Assembly (NCBI GenBank): GCA_045629285.1
Contig: JAZQQY010000052.1
Coordinates: 62,001-126,000, forward strand
Source of the DNA: UBA1723 sp045629285
GTDB lineage: Bacteria; Bacteroidota; Bacteroidia; Bacteroidales; Paludibacteraceae
Reading direction: 5' to 3'
DNA: 64,000 nucleotides
Notes under the pieces: generated by a model
Databases searched by the model: none
What the model was told of the DNA's origin: nothing
The model's input: the letters and a program-made list of their open reading frames with translations, nothing else
Made by a program: the position numbers and the translations under genes
Shown here: in pieces, positions 17,434-26,658 of the stretch
How positions within the stretch are numbered: the first letter of the stretch is position 1
How the letters are laid out: the number at the start of each line of letters is the position of its first letter

Positions 17434-19734
17434 ATGAAAAAAGCGTATTTTTTAATAATTGCAATATTTGTTGTCCTATTTTCCGCATGTTCGCCAGTGA
17501 AGTATGTGGCGGATGGGGATTTTTTGCTTGATGACGTAAAGATTGACAAAGGAAATACGCAGTTGAAAGAGAACGATGCTGAATCGTATATCCGTCAGCA
17601 ACCTAACCTTAAGATTTTCGGACTTTTCCGAGCTCACCTTCGTCTCTATAGCCTTTCTGGAAAAGATACGACAAAAGGAATCAATCGTGCTTTGCGTAAG
17701 ATGGGCGAACCGCCTGTCATCTACAATTCGATGATGCGTGTCCAGTCGGAGCGACAGATAGAGAAGTACTATCGCGCTAAGGGGTTCATGAATGCCAAGG
17801 CGACTTCGGATGTTAAGTTCAAGAAGAAACGTGCTGTCGTGACTTATCATGTCGACGAAGGTCAGCCTTTTGTCGTTGAGAATATAGAATATGATTATCG
17901 TGGCGATACTGCGATAAAGAAGATTGTGGAGAGCGACAGGTTCTACGAGTCTAAGTTGAAGAAGGGAATGTTCTTTGATAGTGATGAACTGGATGCAGAA
18001 AGAAACAACATGTCAAGTTTGTTGCGTCGTCGTGGATATTTCTATTTTACAAAGGATTACATCACTTATACTGCAGATACGACAGTCGGAGACCATAAGG
18101 TGGATATCACGCTTGAACTAAAACCGTTTTCAAAAACGGAGTCTGACGGTACGCGTGTGGATGTGCCTCATGCACAGTATAAGATTGCTGATGTCTCTGT
18201 CGTCACTCTTGATAAACAGAATGTCTCTTTCTCTGAAGTATTGCAGTACGATAGCGTAAGATCTGAAGAGGGAATTTTGATTAAGTATCTTCATAAACCA
18301 TTCCTTCGTTCTTCGGTGATTGAAGATAATGTCATGTTCGGTTCGGGCGACTTATACAACTCCTATCGCTCGGATTTCACATTGTCTAAGTTCAACTCGT
18401 TAGGTATCGTACGTGCTGCTTATGTCAATTTCAACGATTTGCATAACGAGGCTAATGAAGTTGATTGTCAGATCACTCTGTCGCCGACTAAAACAAAATC
18501 TGTTTCTGCTAATGTCGAGGCGACTACAACTTCCGGCGATTTTGGTTTTGGTGGTACGCTAGGGTGGAGCCACCACAATTTTTTCCGTGGCTCGGAGTGT
18601 TTGACATTCAAGTTGAGCTACTCTCAGGAGGCAATCAGCGGTATGGATATCACCAATGATAAGATTCGTGATTACGGAGCAAGTGTCACTCTTGCTATCC
18701 CACGTGTGATGTTCCCGTTCCTTACTCGCGACTTCAAACGACGTATCAACGCAAACACCGAGCTTCATGCCGGATTTGACGTCCAGCAGATGGGATACAA
18801 ACGTGATCAGCTTAGTTTTGGTTGGAAGTATATGTGGCAACGTCGTCGTTTCTATAATTTCACGATTGATTTCCTTGACTACAACCTGGTAAAAATGGCG
18901 AATGCTCAGTCGTTCAAAGAGAAATATTTCAATGAACACACCAATCCTATTCTGCTTTACAATTATACTGACCACCAGGTTTTATGCACTGGTTTCTCGT
19001 ATACATTCGACAACCAGAATAGTCGACGTGCTCTTAACAAAAAGACATTCAAGGCTAGTATAGAGAGCGGAGGAAATACATTCCATTTATTTAGAAACGC
19101 TTTTAACTATGATTATGAAGAGATTGGTGATTTCAAACAGTATAAGATATTTGGTGTTACGTATTCGCAATATGTGAAGAGTGAGTTGGAGTACTCATTC
19201 AACCAATATATCAATGAGAAGTGTCGTATGGTGTATCATGCGAAAGTCGGTGCTGCAAAACCGTATCTCAACTCTAATGGAGTCCCGTTTGAAAAACGCT
19301 TTTATGCCGGTGGTGCAAGCGGTGTGAGAGGTTGGGCCGTAAGAACTCTTGGCCCCGGACAATTCCCGGCTGATCGAGATTATCTTGCCCAGACTGGAGA
19401 CATAAATCTATTGTTGAATATGGAGTATCGTGCCCGTTTGTTCTGGAAGTTGGAACTTGCTACTTTCATTGATGCTGGTAACGTGTGGACAATAGATGAG
19501 TATGAGGATCAGAAAGGTGGTGCATTCTATTTTAACGAGTTCTACAAACAGATTGCTTTGGCAGCAGGAGCCGGATTAAGAATAGATTTCTCATATTTCT
19601 TGATACGTTTCGATCTTGGTCTGAAATTCCACGATCCTTCACAAATCAATGATGGTGTGCAGTGGCGCACGGCTCATGGTATGAATTGGAATGATGACTT
19701 TGCATTCCATTTTGCAGTTGGATACCCATTCTAA
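17434..19734 (+). CDS. tamL: TamL, lipoprotein Omp85-family assembly factor
   Basis: A 766-residue protein. The N-terminus MKKAYFLIIAIFVVLFSACS carries a lipobox at Cys19, followed by SPVKYVADGDFLL, the hallmark start of Bacteroidota TamL. POTRA-like domains fill about 30-330, and the C-terminal half is a 16-strand Omp85 barrel with the VRGW signature in GGASGVRGWAVRTLGPGQF and a terminal aromatic (YPF). TamL is the lipidated counterpart of TamA, works with TamB in outer-membrane homeostasis, and is reported essential in a Flavobacterium. TamB lies 6 kb upstream on the other strand. Confidence 0.87.
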   Translation: MKKAYFLIIAIFVVLFSACSPVKYVADGDFLLDDVKIDKGNTQLKENDAESYIRQQPNLKIFGLFRAHLRLYSLSGKDTTKGINRALRKMGEPPVIYNSMMRVQSERQIEKYYRAKGFMNAKATSDVKFKKKRAVVTYHVDEGQPFVVENIEYDYRGDTAIKKIVESDRFYESKLKKGMFFDSDELDAERNNMSSLLRRRGYFYFTKDYITYTADTTVGDHKVDITLELKPFSKTESDGTRVDVPHAQYKIADVSVVTLDKQNVSFSEVLQYDSVRSEEGILIKYLHKPFLRSSVIEDNVMFGSGDLYNSYRSDFTLSKFNSLGIVRAAYVNFNDLHNEANEVDCQITLSPTKTKSVSANVEATTTSGDFGFGGTLGWSHHNFFRGSECLTFKLSYSQEAISGMDITNDKIRDYGASVTLAIPRVMFPFLTRDFKRRINANTELHAGFDVQQMGYKRDQLSFGWKYMWQRRRFYNFTIDFLDYNLVKMANAQSFKEKYFNEHTNPILLYNYTDHQVLCTGFSYTFDNQNSRRALNKKTFKASIESGGNTFHLFRNAFNYDYEEIGDFKQYKIFGVTYSQYVKSELEYSFNQYINEKCRMVYHAKVGAAKPYLNSNGVPFEKRFYAGGASGVRGWAVRTLGPGQFPADRDYLAQTGDINLLLNMEYRARLFWKLELATFIDAGNVWTIDEYEDQKGGAFYFNEFYKQIALAAGAGLRIDFSYFLIRFDLGLKFHDPSQINDGVQWRTAHGMNWNDDFAFHFAVGYPF

Positions 19735-19755
19735 AGTGATAATTAAATATTGTTG

Positions 19756-19782
19756 TAGAGACGTCGCGTCAGTGCGTCTCAA
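19756..19782. repeat. GAGACG palindromic element, copy 2
   Basis: GAGACG (19758-19763) pairs with CGTCTC (19775-19780), with a CG-rich middle (TCGCGTCAGTG). It lies between tamL and the AlkD-like gene. Confidence 0.55.
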
Positions 19783-19817
19783 TATTGCGCATTGACCGTA
19801 TGCTATAAATTAGAATT

Positions 19818-20495
19818 ATGCAAAAGGTAAATAAAACATTAGAGCTCCGTGAGCGAGTTCGCAGAGTAAAAGAGATGCTTCGTCTTTCAATGGATGGAAG
19901 CACAGCCGCAAGATTGCGTCATTTGGGCTACAAACTTGTGTTCGGTGTCACTTATCCTCGTTTGAGAGAGTTGACAGTGGAGATAGAACCGGATGCAGAA
20001 TTGGCAGAAAGTTTGTGGGGACTACGTCAGCGTGAGACTATGCTTATTGCTACAATCATCATGCCGACGGAATGTTGCACACCAGAAGTTGCCGATAAAT
20101 GGGTTTCTGAGGCATTTAACGAAGAGATTGCAGAGTATTTGTCTCGTAATCTGTTGATTCGCCTTGACTTCGCAGAAAACATTGTAAAAAGCCTTGCTGG
20201 TGTGACGGAATGGCAGAAGATCCTAATCGGTTATTCCCTTCTCTCCCGTCTACTTATGAATGATAGGGTAAACGACGAGATGATCGAGACATATTTGTCG
20301 AAGGCGGTCGCTGATATCAATAACACAGATAAGAAGGCGTTGTCTGCCATTGCATTCTTCTTGAAGCAGTCGGCTAGACGTCCACAGCATCTTGATAAGG
20401 TTAAATTGATTGCAGCTGAACTAAAGTCGTCGGAGTCTATGTCGGCATTATGGGTAGCGGAAGAAGTAGACACGTTCATTGAGTATAGCTTGTAG
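19818..20495 (+). CDS. AlkD-like DNA alkylation repair family protein
   Basis: A 225-residue all-helical protein resembling the HEAT-like alkylpurine glycosylase AlkD family: LRHLGYKLVFGVTYPRLREL, LWGLRQRETMLIATIIM and ADKWVSEAFNEEIAEYLSRN. AlkD proteins excise 3-methyl- and 7-methylpurines. I cannot confirm the catalytic Trp/Asp/Arg set, and the protein is slightly short, so a non-catalytic relative is possible. The next gene starts 7 bases after its stop. Confidence 0.68.
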   Translation: MQKVNKTLELRERVRRVKEMLRLSMDGSTAARLRHLGYKLVFGVTYPRLRELTVEIEPDAELAESLWGLRQRETMLIATIIMPTECCTPEVADKWVSEAFNEEIAEYLSRNLLIRLDFAENIVKSLAGVTEWQKILIGYSLLSRLLMNDRVNDEMIETYLSKAVADINNTDKKALSAIAFFLKQSARRPQHLDKVKLIAAELKSSESMSALWVAEEVDTFIEYSL

Positions 20496-20502
20496 GGAAG
20501 AT

Positions 20503-21645
20503 ATGGGTAAAATCTTATTTTCTTTGATGGCTCTGGTATGTACGGTTTGTCATGCTGAAATTTTTAAGGTTGATTCTATAACCTTTGATCAAACCCTTTT
20601 CCTTGATTGTGAATCATGTTCACATCCTACGGCCCATTATTCGATACCGCAAGTCAAAACGGAAGATCTTGAGCAAACCAGTGTCGCTGACTCCATAAAT
20701 TCCCAAATTTTAAGAGCAGTGTCCTATGATGAAGATTATAATGTTTTCACTGAGTATTGTCATGGTGTTTCTTTTAATTATGAAATGGAAGACACGTATC
20801 TGTTGCTTGATATTGAATATGTAGGTTTTGGGGCCCATGGCGACATTGACAATGAAGAAACTCTTATTTTTGATTTAGAAACAGGGGACAAGGTGTGCTA
20901 CAATGAAGAAGCATGTTTTAAGATTCCTTTTGCATCTTTGTTTACACTTGAAGGATATTTCAAATTTCTAAATTCTCATAATTGGGACGAAGGTGTTTAC
21001 AAAGCTTTTTTTGATGCGTATAAAGACTATTATGAGTATGATGAAAATGGCAATTCTTCAGATGAACCTGCAGATTCATCAATGGTAGATTCAATTGCGT
21101 TTGGTCATGCAAAGTATGCTCAATTTCATATTGATTATAGAATAGATAAGGAAAAAATCGAGTTTTGGAGAGAATCAATTTGGTATGGTGATTTCTGCTA
21201 TGTGGCAAGATGTTTCGAACCTCATTATGGCAAATCATGCTTGATCAAAGATCTGAAACCTTATCTTAATAACATTGGAAAAGTTGTTGTTGATGACAAG
21301 AAAAGTAGAATTCAAAAAATAGTTGAGGCTGTAAATCTTAAGGAAACGGTGTCTGACCGATTGTTTTTTGAGGTTTCCGAATGGAGAAGTCCAGGCAAAT
21401 ACGTGCCTCACAAGGTTGCTATAGATTGCAGCGACCCGGAGAAAATAGTAGGCTATTTGTTTATCGGAGATAAGAAAGAAAAAATCACAGGTCGCAATCA
21501 AGATGGCACCATTTTCTTGAAATCAAGGAAGTCCGGTTGGAGTTTCAAGTTCACGAATAAGGATATCAAAGAGTGTTTTTGGAACAAAGAAAAAAGAGAG
21601 TCTGGTATCATAGTAGGTTGCAACACCTCTGATGATGTTTATTGA
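20503..21645 (+). CDS. Secreted protein of unknown function, possibly DUF3298-like
   Basis: A 380-residue protein. I start it at the ATG at 20503 because this gives a clean signal peptide (MGKILFSLMALVCTVCHA); the longer frame would bury it. The middle (about 60-260) has the pattern of DUF3298/DUF4163-type domains: LLLDIEYVGFGAHGDI, FASLFTLEGYFKFLNSHNW and FEPHYGKSCLIKDLKPYLN. The C-terminal ~100 residues are beta-rich. Its AT-rich codon use differs slightly from the upstream gene. Function unknown. Confidence 0.6.
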   Translation: MGKILFSLMALVCTVCHAEIFKVDSITFDQTLFLDCESCSHPTAHYSIPQVKTEDLEQTSVADSINSQILRAVSYDEDYNVFTEYCHGVSFNYEMEDTYLLLDIEYVGFGAHGDIDNEETLIFDLETGDKVCYNEEACFKIPFASLFTLEGYFKFLNSHNWDEGVYKAFFDAYKDYYEYDENGNSSDEPADSSMVDSIAFGHAKYAQFHIDYRIDKEKIEFWRESIWYGDFCYVARCFEPHYGKSCLIKDLKPYLNNIGKVVVDDKKSRIQKIVEAVNLKETVSDRLFFEVSEWRSPGKYVPHKVAIDCSDPEKIVGYLFIGDKKEKITGRNQDGTIFLKSRKSGWSFKFTNKDIKECFWNKEKRESGIIVGCNTSDDVY

Positions 21646-21802
21646 AAAGATCTGAAATGGTCATTTTTGTTTATTGCCAATAAATAAAACTCTCAAATCA
21701 ACTCCGGTTAATCACTTTTCTCCTAGAGATGTCGTAGGCTTTCTTAGTGATCTTTGTGTCTCTGTGGTGATTATATGAGATCCCGTGATATAAAAAAACA
21801 CA

Positions 21803-21830
21803 AAAGGCTGCCTCAAACGAGACAGCCTTT
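21803..21830 (-). terminator. aqpZ terminator
   Basis: AAAGGCTG (21803-21810) pairs with CAGCCTTT (21823-21830). Read on the minus strand, the hairpin is followed by TGTGTTTTTTTAT. It sits 22 bases past the aqpZ stop. Confidence 0.68.
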
Positions 21831-21852
21831 ATTTTGTTTGTTAAAAATCAGA

Positions 21853-22530
21853 TTAGTCTTTGTTGCAGCAACCTGAAACGCAGTTCCAAACTACTGCAGC
21901 AAGTGCACCACCAGCGAATGGTCCTACGATGAATGCCCAAAGCTGAGTTAATGCATCGCCTCCCTCGAATACAGCTGGAGCGATTGAACGAGCTGGGTTA
22001 ACGGATGTTCCTGTGTAGTGGATACCTACCAAGTGAACAAGGATTAGAGACAAACCGATTGCAAGACCTGCTAGGTTGCCTGCTCCCTTCTTTGAATCTG
22101 TTGTTCCAAGCACTACAAGTACAAATACAAATGTCAAGATAACCTCAACGATACATGCTGCAACTGAACCGTTTGCACATGTGTTAGCTCCTGTTATTAC
22201 TTTACCTGTTGCACCAACCTGGCTAACTAGCAATGCCAACAAACCGCTGCCGATGAATGCCCCGATAACCTGGAATAGCATGTACATACCTGCATCCTTA
22301 CCAGAAATACGCTTTGAAATCAAGCAACCAAGTGTGATTGCTGGGTTGATGTGGCAACCACTGATGCCTCCGATTGTGTAAGCCATTGCTACAACTGCCA
22401 AACCGAATGCTACGGCAGTTCCAACTACTGATGCTGTGTCTAGTCCACAATTCAAACTAACAGCTGTACCGCATCCCATTAGGACAAGAACCATAGTTCC
22501 TATCATCTCTGCTAAATACTCTTTTTTCAT
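21853..22530 (-). CDS. aqpZ: Aquaporin Z-type water channel (MIP family)
   Basis: A 225-residue protein with six membrane helices and both NPA boxes (62-64 in GCHINPAITLG, 178-180 in GTSVNPARS). The aromatic/arginine filter residues can be placed by spacing as Phe42, His166, Thr175 and Arg181, the set and spacing seen in AqpZ; a glycerol facilitator would have a small residue in place of His166. It should therefore pass water rather than glycerol. The ATG at 22530 (MKKEYLAEM) is chosen; upstream codons fall in the leader. The promoter is at 22567-22596. Confidence 0.9.
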   Translation of the reverse strand: MKKEYLAEMIGTMVLVLMGCGTAVSLNCGLDTASVVGTAVAFGLAVVAMAYTIGGISGCHINPAITLGCLISKRISGKDAGMYMLFQVIGAFIGSGLLALLVSQVGATGKVITGANTCANGSVAACIVEVILTFVFVLVVLGTTDSKKGAGNLAGLAIGLSLILVHLVGIHYTGTSVNPARSIAPAVFEGGDALTQLWAFIVGPFAGGALAAVVWNCVSGCCNKD

Positions 22531-22566
22531 TTTTTTTCCTTTTATGTTTTTTTTATTAGTAATTAT

Positions 22567-22596
22567 CAAAGATAAAAACCACGAGCCAATAATCAA
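22567..22596 (-). promoter_or_regulatory. aqpZ promoter
   Basis: On the minus strand, TTG (22596-22594), 19 bases, then TATCTTTG (22574-22567), a full match to the Bacteroidota consensus. It overlaps the hairpin that appears to terminate argF' transcription. Confidence 0.62.
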
Positions 22597-22624
22597 AATT
22601 TCTTCGCATTATATGACTCGTGGT
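22578..22624 (-). terminator. argF' distal terminator overlapping the aqpZ promoter
   Basis: On the minus strand, ACCACGAG (22624-22617) pairs with CTCGTGGT (22585-22578), followed by TTTTATC. The loop is long (31 bases). Two further hairpins lie just upstream: CAACCG/CGGTTG (22639-22656) and a GAGACG palindrome. Confidence 0.45.
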
Positions 22625-22664
22625 GTTATTATGTGTCAACCGTTTCCACGGTTGGCTTGTGCCT

Positions 22665-22691
22665 GAGAGACGTGCTGATGCAGCGTCTCTA
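22665..22691. repeat. GAGACG palindromic element, copy 3
   Basis: AGAGACG (22666-22672) pairs with CGTCTCT (22684-22690) around TGCTGATGCAG. It lies directly after the argF' stop. Confidence 0.58.
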
Positions 22692-22703
22692 TAATGTCGT
22701 TGA

Positions 22704-23660
22704 TTAGAACTCAGTCTCCAAAATTCTCTTCAATACAACCTCTGCTGAGATTTCTCTGTTGGCTGCCTCTGGGATAACCAATGAACGTGGGCTCTCGATT
22801 ACGTCGTCAGAAACGATCATGTTACGACGAACTGGCAAACAGTGCATGAAGTGTCCGTTGTTAGTCAACGCCATCTTCTCTGTTGTGATTGTCCACGACA
22901 TGTCCTTGCTCAAAATCTGACCGTAGTTAGGGTCCTGGTATGCACTCCAGTTCTTTGCGTATACGAAATCAGCTCCAGCAAGAGCCTTGTCCTGATCGTA
23001 CTCTACCTTTGCGCCTCTTACGAACTGCTCTGCCAACTCGTAACCCTTTGGATGTGTGATTACGAAATCAACGTCAGCCTCGTTCATGAAATCAGCGAAT
23101 GAGTTTGGAACTGCCTGTGGAAGAGCCTTTGGATGAGGTGCCCAAGTCAACACAACCTTTGGACGCTTAACCTCCTTGAACTCCTCAATTGTGATAAGGT
23201 CAGCGAATGCCTGTAGTGGGTGGCAAGTTGCAGACTCCATTGAGAAAACTGGTTTGCCAGAGTATTTGATAAACTGGTTGATGATTGTCTCCTCGTAGTC
23301 AAACTTCTTGCTCTCGAAACGTGCGAAGCTTCTTACACCGATGATGTCGCAGAACGATGCCATTACGGGGATAGCCTCAAGCAAGTGTTCGCTCTTGTCG
23401 CCATCCATGATGACACCGCGCTCTGTCTCAAGCTTCCATGCACCCTGATTTACGTCAAGAACCATTGTGTTCATGCCAAGGTTCATGCCTGCCTTCTGTG
23501 TCGACAAACGTGTACGCAAACTGTTGTTGAAGAATACCATTAGCAAAGTCTTGTTCTTGCCAAGATGCTGGTATCCAAACTTATTTTTCTTTACTTCCAA
23601 TGCCTCCTTTACGGCTGCGTTCAAATCGCCAAGATCCTTGACTCCAGTATAATATCTCAT
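22704..23660 (-). CDS. argF': N-succinylornithine carbamoyltransferase (ArgF')
   Basis: A 318-residue transcarbamylase with the carbamoyl-phosphate loop NNSLRTRLSTQK (45-56), HPLQAFAD, and HCLPVRRN near the C-terminus. It closely follows the Bacteroides fragilis SOTCase layout, from the length to GAWKLETERGVIMDGDK. Residue 90, the published switch between acetyl- and succinylornithine use, is Ser here (MDGDKSEHLLEA) rather than Pro (SOTCase) or Glu (AOTCase). Ser at this site was reported to give succinyl specificity when put into the Xanthomonas enzyme. Arginine biosynthesis; proA lies upstream on the same strand. Confidence 0.9.
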   Translation of the reverse strand: MRYYTGVKDLGDLNAAVKEALEVKKNKFGYQHLGKNKTLLMVFFNNSLRTRLSTQKAGMNLGMNTMVLDVNQGAWKLETERGVIMDGDKSEHLLEAIPVMASFCDIIGVRSFARFESKKFDYEETIINQFIKYSGKPVFSMESATCHPLQAFADLITIEEFKEVKRPKVVLTWAPHPKALPQAVPNSFADFMNEADVDFVITHPKGYELAEQFVRGAKVEYDQDKALAGADFVYAKNWSAYQDPNYGQILSKDMSWTITTEKMALTNNGHFMHCLPVRRNMIVSDDVIESPRSLVIPEAANREISAEVVLKRILETEF

Positions 23661-23784
23661 TTCTATTTTAAGTTAAGATGTAAGAGTTAAGAATTAGGAA
23701 TTCTTTGCTCTTAACCTAGTTCTATTATTCTTTTTTATTTGCTCGCCATTATATTTGACCTACAGATCAGCTATTACCTGATAC

Positions 23785-25029
23785 CTATTTTCTGACCTGT
23801 CCGTTTCCTTCAATGATCCACTTGTAAGTAGTGATCTCCTCAAGTGCCATTGGTCCGCGGGCATGTAGTTTCTGAGTGGAGATTCCGATTTCGGCTCCAA
23901 GTCCGAACTGTGCTCCGTCTGTGAAACTTGTCGGTGCATTCTGATATACACATGCAGCATCCACCATCTGGATATATTTAGCCAAAGCTGTACAATCCTC
24001 GCTGATGATTGCCTCAGAGTGCTTTGATGAGTATGTGCTTACATGCTCTATTGCTCCGTCGATGCTGTCAACTGTCTTGATTGCCATCTTGTAGTCTTGG
24101 AATTCGCAACCGAAATCGTCTGGTGTTGCGTGGTTCTTCAACTCAGAAGGATACTGTTTCAAAGCTGCGAATGAAGCGTCGTCGCAATACAGTTTTACGT
24201 TGCTTGCTGCAAGTGGAGCGCAAAGTGCATCGATATCGCAAAGACGGTCTTTGTGGATGATTAGACAGTCAAGAGCATTACATACGCTGACACGGCGTGT
24301 CTTACCGTTGTTGACGATAGCCTTTCCTTTCTCCAAATCGCCTGCTTTGTCGAAGTATGTGTGAACCACTCCGGCTCCAGTCTCGATGACATTAACCTTT
24401 GCGTTCTCTCTTACGAATTTGATTAGACCTGCACTACCGCGTGGAATTAGTAGGTCGACGTAATCGCGTGCAGCTAGCAAATCAGCTGTCGCATCACGTC
24501 CGGCCGGCATCAATGCTACGATATCTGGGTTGACATTGTGCTGCTTCAATACGTTGTGGATGAGGTTGACGATTGCAGTGTTGCTGTCGAATGCGTCTGT
24601 GCCGCCTTTCAATACACAGGCATTTCCTGATTTCAAACATAGACTGAATACGTCGAATGTCACGTTTGGACGAGCCTCATAGATGATTCCAATCACTCCG
24701 AAAGGTACACTTACTCGTTTGATCTTCAAACCGTTTGGAAGAGTATTTTCCTTTGATGTCTTGCCAAGTGGAGAAGGTAGGGTAGCGACGTTGCGAATGT
24801 CGGATGCAATTCCGTCAATGCGCTCTTTTGTCAGTTTCAATCTGTCGTACATTGGGTTGGCAGGATCCATCTTCGCCAAATCTTTTTCGTTGGCGGCTAG
24901 AATTTCAGCACAGTTGTACTCTGCTGCGTCTGCCAAAGCACGAAGAATCTCGTTGATTTTGCTTTCGGATAGAAGGTTCAATTCTGCTGATGCCTTCTGT
25001 ACCTTTTTGAAAATATCTATATTGCTCAT
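23785..25029 (-). CDS. proA: Gamma-glutamyl phosphate reductase ProA
   Basis: A 414-residue aldehyde-dehydrogenase-fold enzyme with the catalytic Cys250 in RRVSVCNALDC, IYEARPNVTFDVFSLCLKSG, and the C-terminal LHARGPMALEEITTYKW. It reduces gamma-glutamyl phosphate to glutamate semialdehyde in proline synthesis. Pairing with argF' on one strand places glutamate-derived proline and arginine steps together. The usual partner proB (glutamate 5-kinase) is not in the window. Confidence 0.95.
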   Translation of the reverse strand: MSNIDIFKKVQKASAELNLLSESKINEILRALADAAEYNCAEILAANEKDLAKMDPANPMYDRLKLTKERIDGIASDIRNVATLPSPLGKTSKENTLPNGLKIKRVSVPFGVIGIIYEARPNVTFDVFSLCLKSGNACVLKGGTDAFDSNTAIVNLIHNVLKQHNVNPDIVALMPAGRDATADLLAARDYVDLLIPRGSAGLIKFVRENAKVNVIETGAGVVHTYFDKAGDLEKGKAIVNNGKTRRVSVCNALDCLIIHKDRLCDIDALCAPLAASNVKLYCDDASFAALKQYPSELKNHATPDDFGCEFQDYKMAIKTVDSIDGAIEHVSTYSSKHSEAIISEDCTALAKYIQMVDAACVYQNAPTSFTDGAQFGLGAEIGISTQKLHARGPMALEEITTYKWIIEGNGQVRK

Positions 25030-25078
25030 AAATTAATGGCTAATGATTAATAGTTAATAATTAGAGATGCTCACATCA

Positions 25079-25110
25079 ATTCTTAATTCTTAACTTTTAA
25101 CTCTTAATTA
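25079..25110. repeat. TTAATTCTTAAC-type low-complexity intergenic repeat
   Basis: The short spacer is made of overlapping units such as TTCTTAATTCTTAAC and TTTTAACTCTTAATT. The complementary pattern GTTAAGATGTAAGAGTTAAG occurs after base 23672, in the gap before argF'. No function can be assigned. Confidence 0.45.
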
Positions 25111-26616
25111 TCATTTGAAAATGTCTTCCTTACTCAAAGGCCTCTCTTCTTCTCTCCAGTTGAAACCTCTCAATTTACGTTCTTTTTCTGGCATCGAACC
25201 AGGAGGGAACATCTTACCCTTTGATTCCGGAGTCATCTTGATTCTCTCCATTTTCATGTTGTGAAGGAAGATCGACAACATCTGACCTTCACACTTGTTG
25301 ATTCCAATAAGCTTATTGTACTCGTCTTGAGCGTAGTATAGCGATACGGCGTTGCCGATCATGTCAAGATGGTCAAGTTTGCTGTTCTTGAAATATCCCT
25401 TTGCGTCCTTTCCGTTCAGCTGGTCGTAACAGTCGATTGCCTGCTGCTGGATCACAAATGCATTGCCACGGATATGCATCCAGTTTGGCTTGTTGTCCAA
25501 TGTGAAAATCTTAATGGTATCTCCCGTAATCTGACTCTCATCCGACCATAATACAGGGTTTCCATCCAAACGGATCAATGAATCAATCTCGAGATATGTC
25601 ATGGAATCTCCCTTTGCCTGCATGTCGTTGCTGAACAACTTCATGTTAGGATAAGCATATAGTTCTCTTTTTGTTGTGTCGACAGGCGACTGAAGGTATC
25701 GGATGGTGTCTCCGTGTACGAACAGTGTGTCGTTCGGGTTGGAGTAGTCCATCATACATGCGTTTCCTATCACGTGACCTTTATTGGGATTGTTCTGCAT
25801 CCACGCATAATCGCCGGAAAATCCAGTATGGGAGGAATCGTCAAGTGCCAAAGCATCGCCCCACATCTCCACTACATTAGTCAAACTTGAGAAGTGGATG
25901 GAGTCGGCTGTCATCTTTGAACCGTCCTTGCTTGTCAAAACAGAATGGTTATATAAACGACCATATCTATCGACCGTGTTTGTCCATGCATGGGTTGTCT
26001 GGATTGTATAGTCGGTGTGGTAGATTGTTGACGGACCGAATACCGATGAAATATTACGGGACTGGTCGAACTTCAACGAATCGGTAAGAATCTTAGTCTC
26101 TCCGCTCAACATTGTCACTTGTCCTTTGAAGAACGAAACTTTGGTGCTCGGATAGTAATAGCCGACTTTAGAGACAATGTCGAATTGAGGATCGACAAGA
26201 TGGCCTCCATCTGCGTAATATCCATAGTTGGCATCACGGTAGAAGTCAAGCCAGTCTGTTGTCAGTGTCATGCTTCCGTTACGGAGCACAGCACCGCCAC
26301 GCACCTTTATTATTCGTGTGTTTCCGTCGTAGTACATCGTGTTTGACACCATGGTCATGGTATCCTGCACGACACGACAGTTGCCGAATGCATCGAATGA
26401 ATTGTTGGTGTCGTAGAAATATGCACTGTCGCAGTACATCAATGCATTGTCGTGTCGGAATCTCACGTTTCCACGCAAGATCTGGTAGTCGCGGCCGTGC
26501 TCCTTATCGAACGATAGCTCCTCGCTATGTTCAAGGATGACATTGTCTGTGGCGTTAGCTGACAATGCAAAAATGCAAAGTAACAAAAATAGATATGTCT
26601 GTTTTAGAAGACTCAT
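25111..26616 (-). CDS. OstA/LptA-like LPS-transport protein
   Basis: A 501-residue protein with a signal peptide (YLFLLLCIFALSANA), then beta-jellyroll repeats of OstA/LptA type: LRGNVRFRHDNALMYCDSA, DAFGNCRVVQDTMTMVSNTM and VRGGAVLRNGSMTLTTDWL. LptA-like proteins carry lipopolysaccharide across the periplasm. At ~500 residues it is longer than E. coli LptA (185) and typical of the longer Bacteroidota OstA-like proteins. It is in line with three SurA/PpiC-type genes, 42 bases after the last of them, supporting an outer-membrane biogenesis operon. Confidence 0.8.
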   Translation of the reverse strand: MSLLKQTYLFLLLCIFALSANATDNVILEHSEELSFDKEHGRDYQILRGNVRFRHDNALMYCDSAYFYDTNNSFDAFGNCRVVQDTMTMVSNTMYYDGNTRIIKVRGGAVLRNGSMTLTTDWLDFYRDANYGYYADGGHLVDPQFDIVSKVGYYYPSTKVSFFKGQVTMLSGETKILTDSLKFDQSRNISSVFGPSTIYHTDYTIQTTHAWTNTVDRYGRLYNHSVLTSKDGSKMTADSIHFSSLTNVVEMWGDALALDDSSHTGFSGDYAWMQNNPNKGHVIGNACMMDYSNPNDTLFVHGDTIRYLQSPVDTTKRELYAYPNMKLFSNDMQAKGDSMTYLEIDSLIRLDGNPVLWSDESQITGDTIKIFTLDNKPNWMHIRGNAFVIQQQAIDCYDQLNGKDAKGYFKNSKLDHLDMIGNAVSLYYAQDEYNKLIGINKCEGQMLSIFLHNMKMERIKMTPESKGKMFPPGSMPEKERKLRGFNWREEERPLSKEDIFK

Positions 26617-26658
26617 TTGTGTTCAAAATGTTTTGGTAGATACGTCTACTCTTTGCAA

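Noticed and set aside
21731..21775. Segment GATCTTTGTGTCTCTGTGGTGATT after the secreted-protein gene
   Set aside because: A GTGTCT/CTGTGGTG pattern of this kind is seen in many bacterial spacers, and I find no partner copy in this window.
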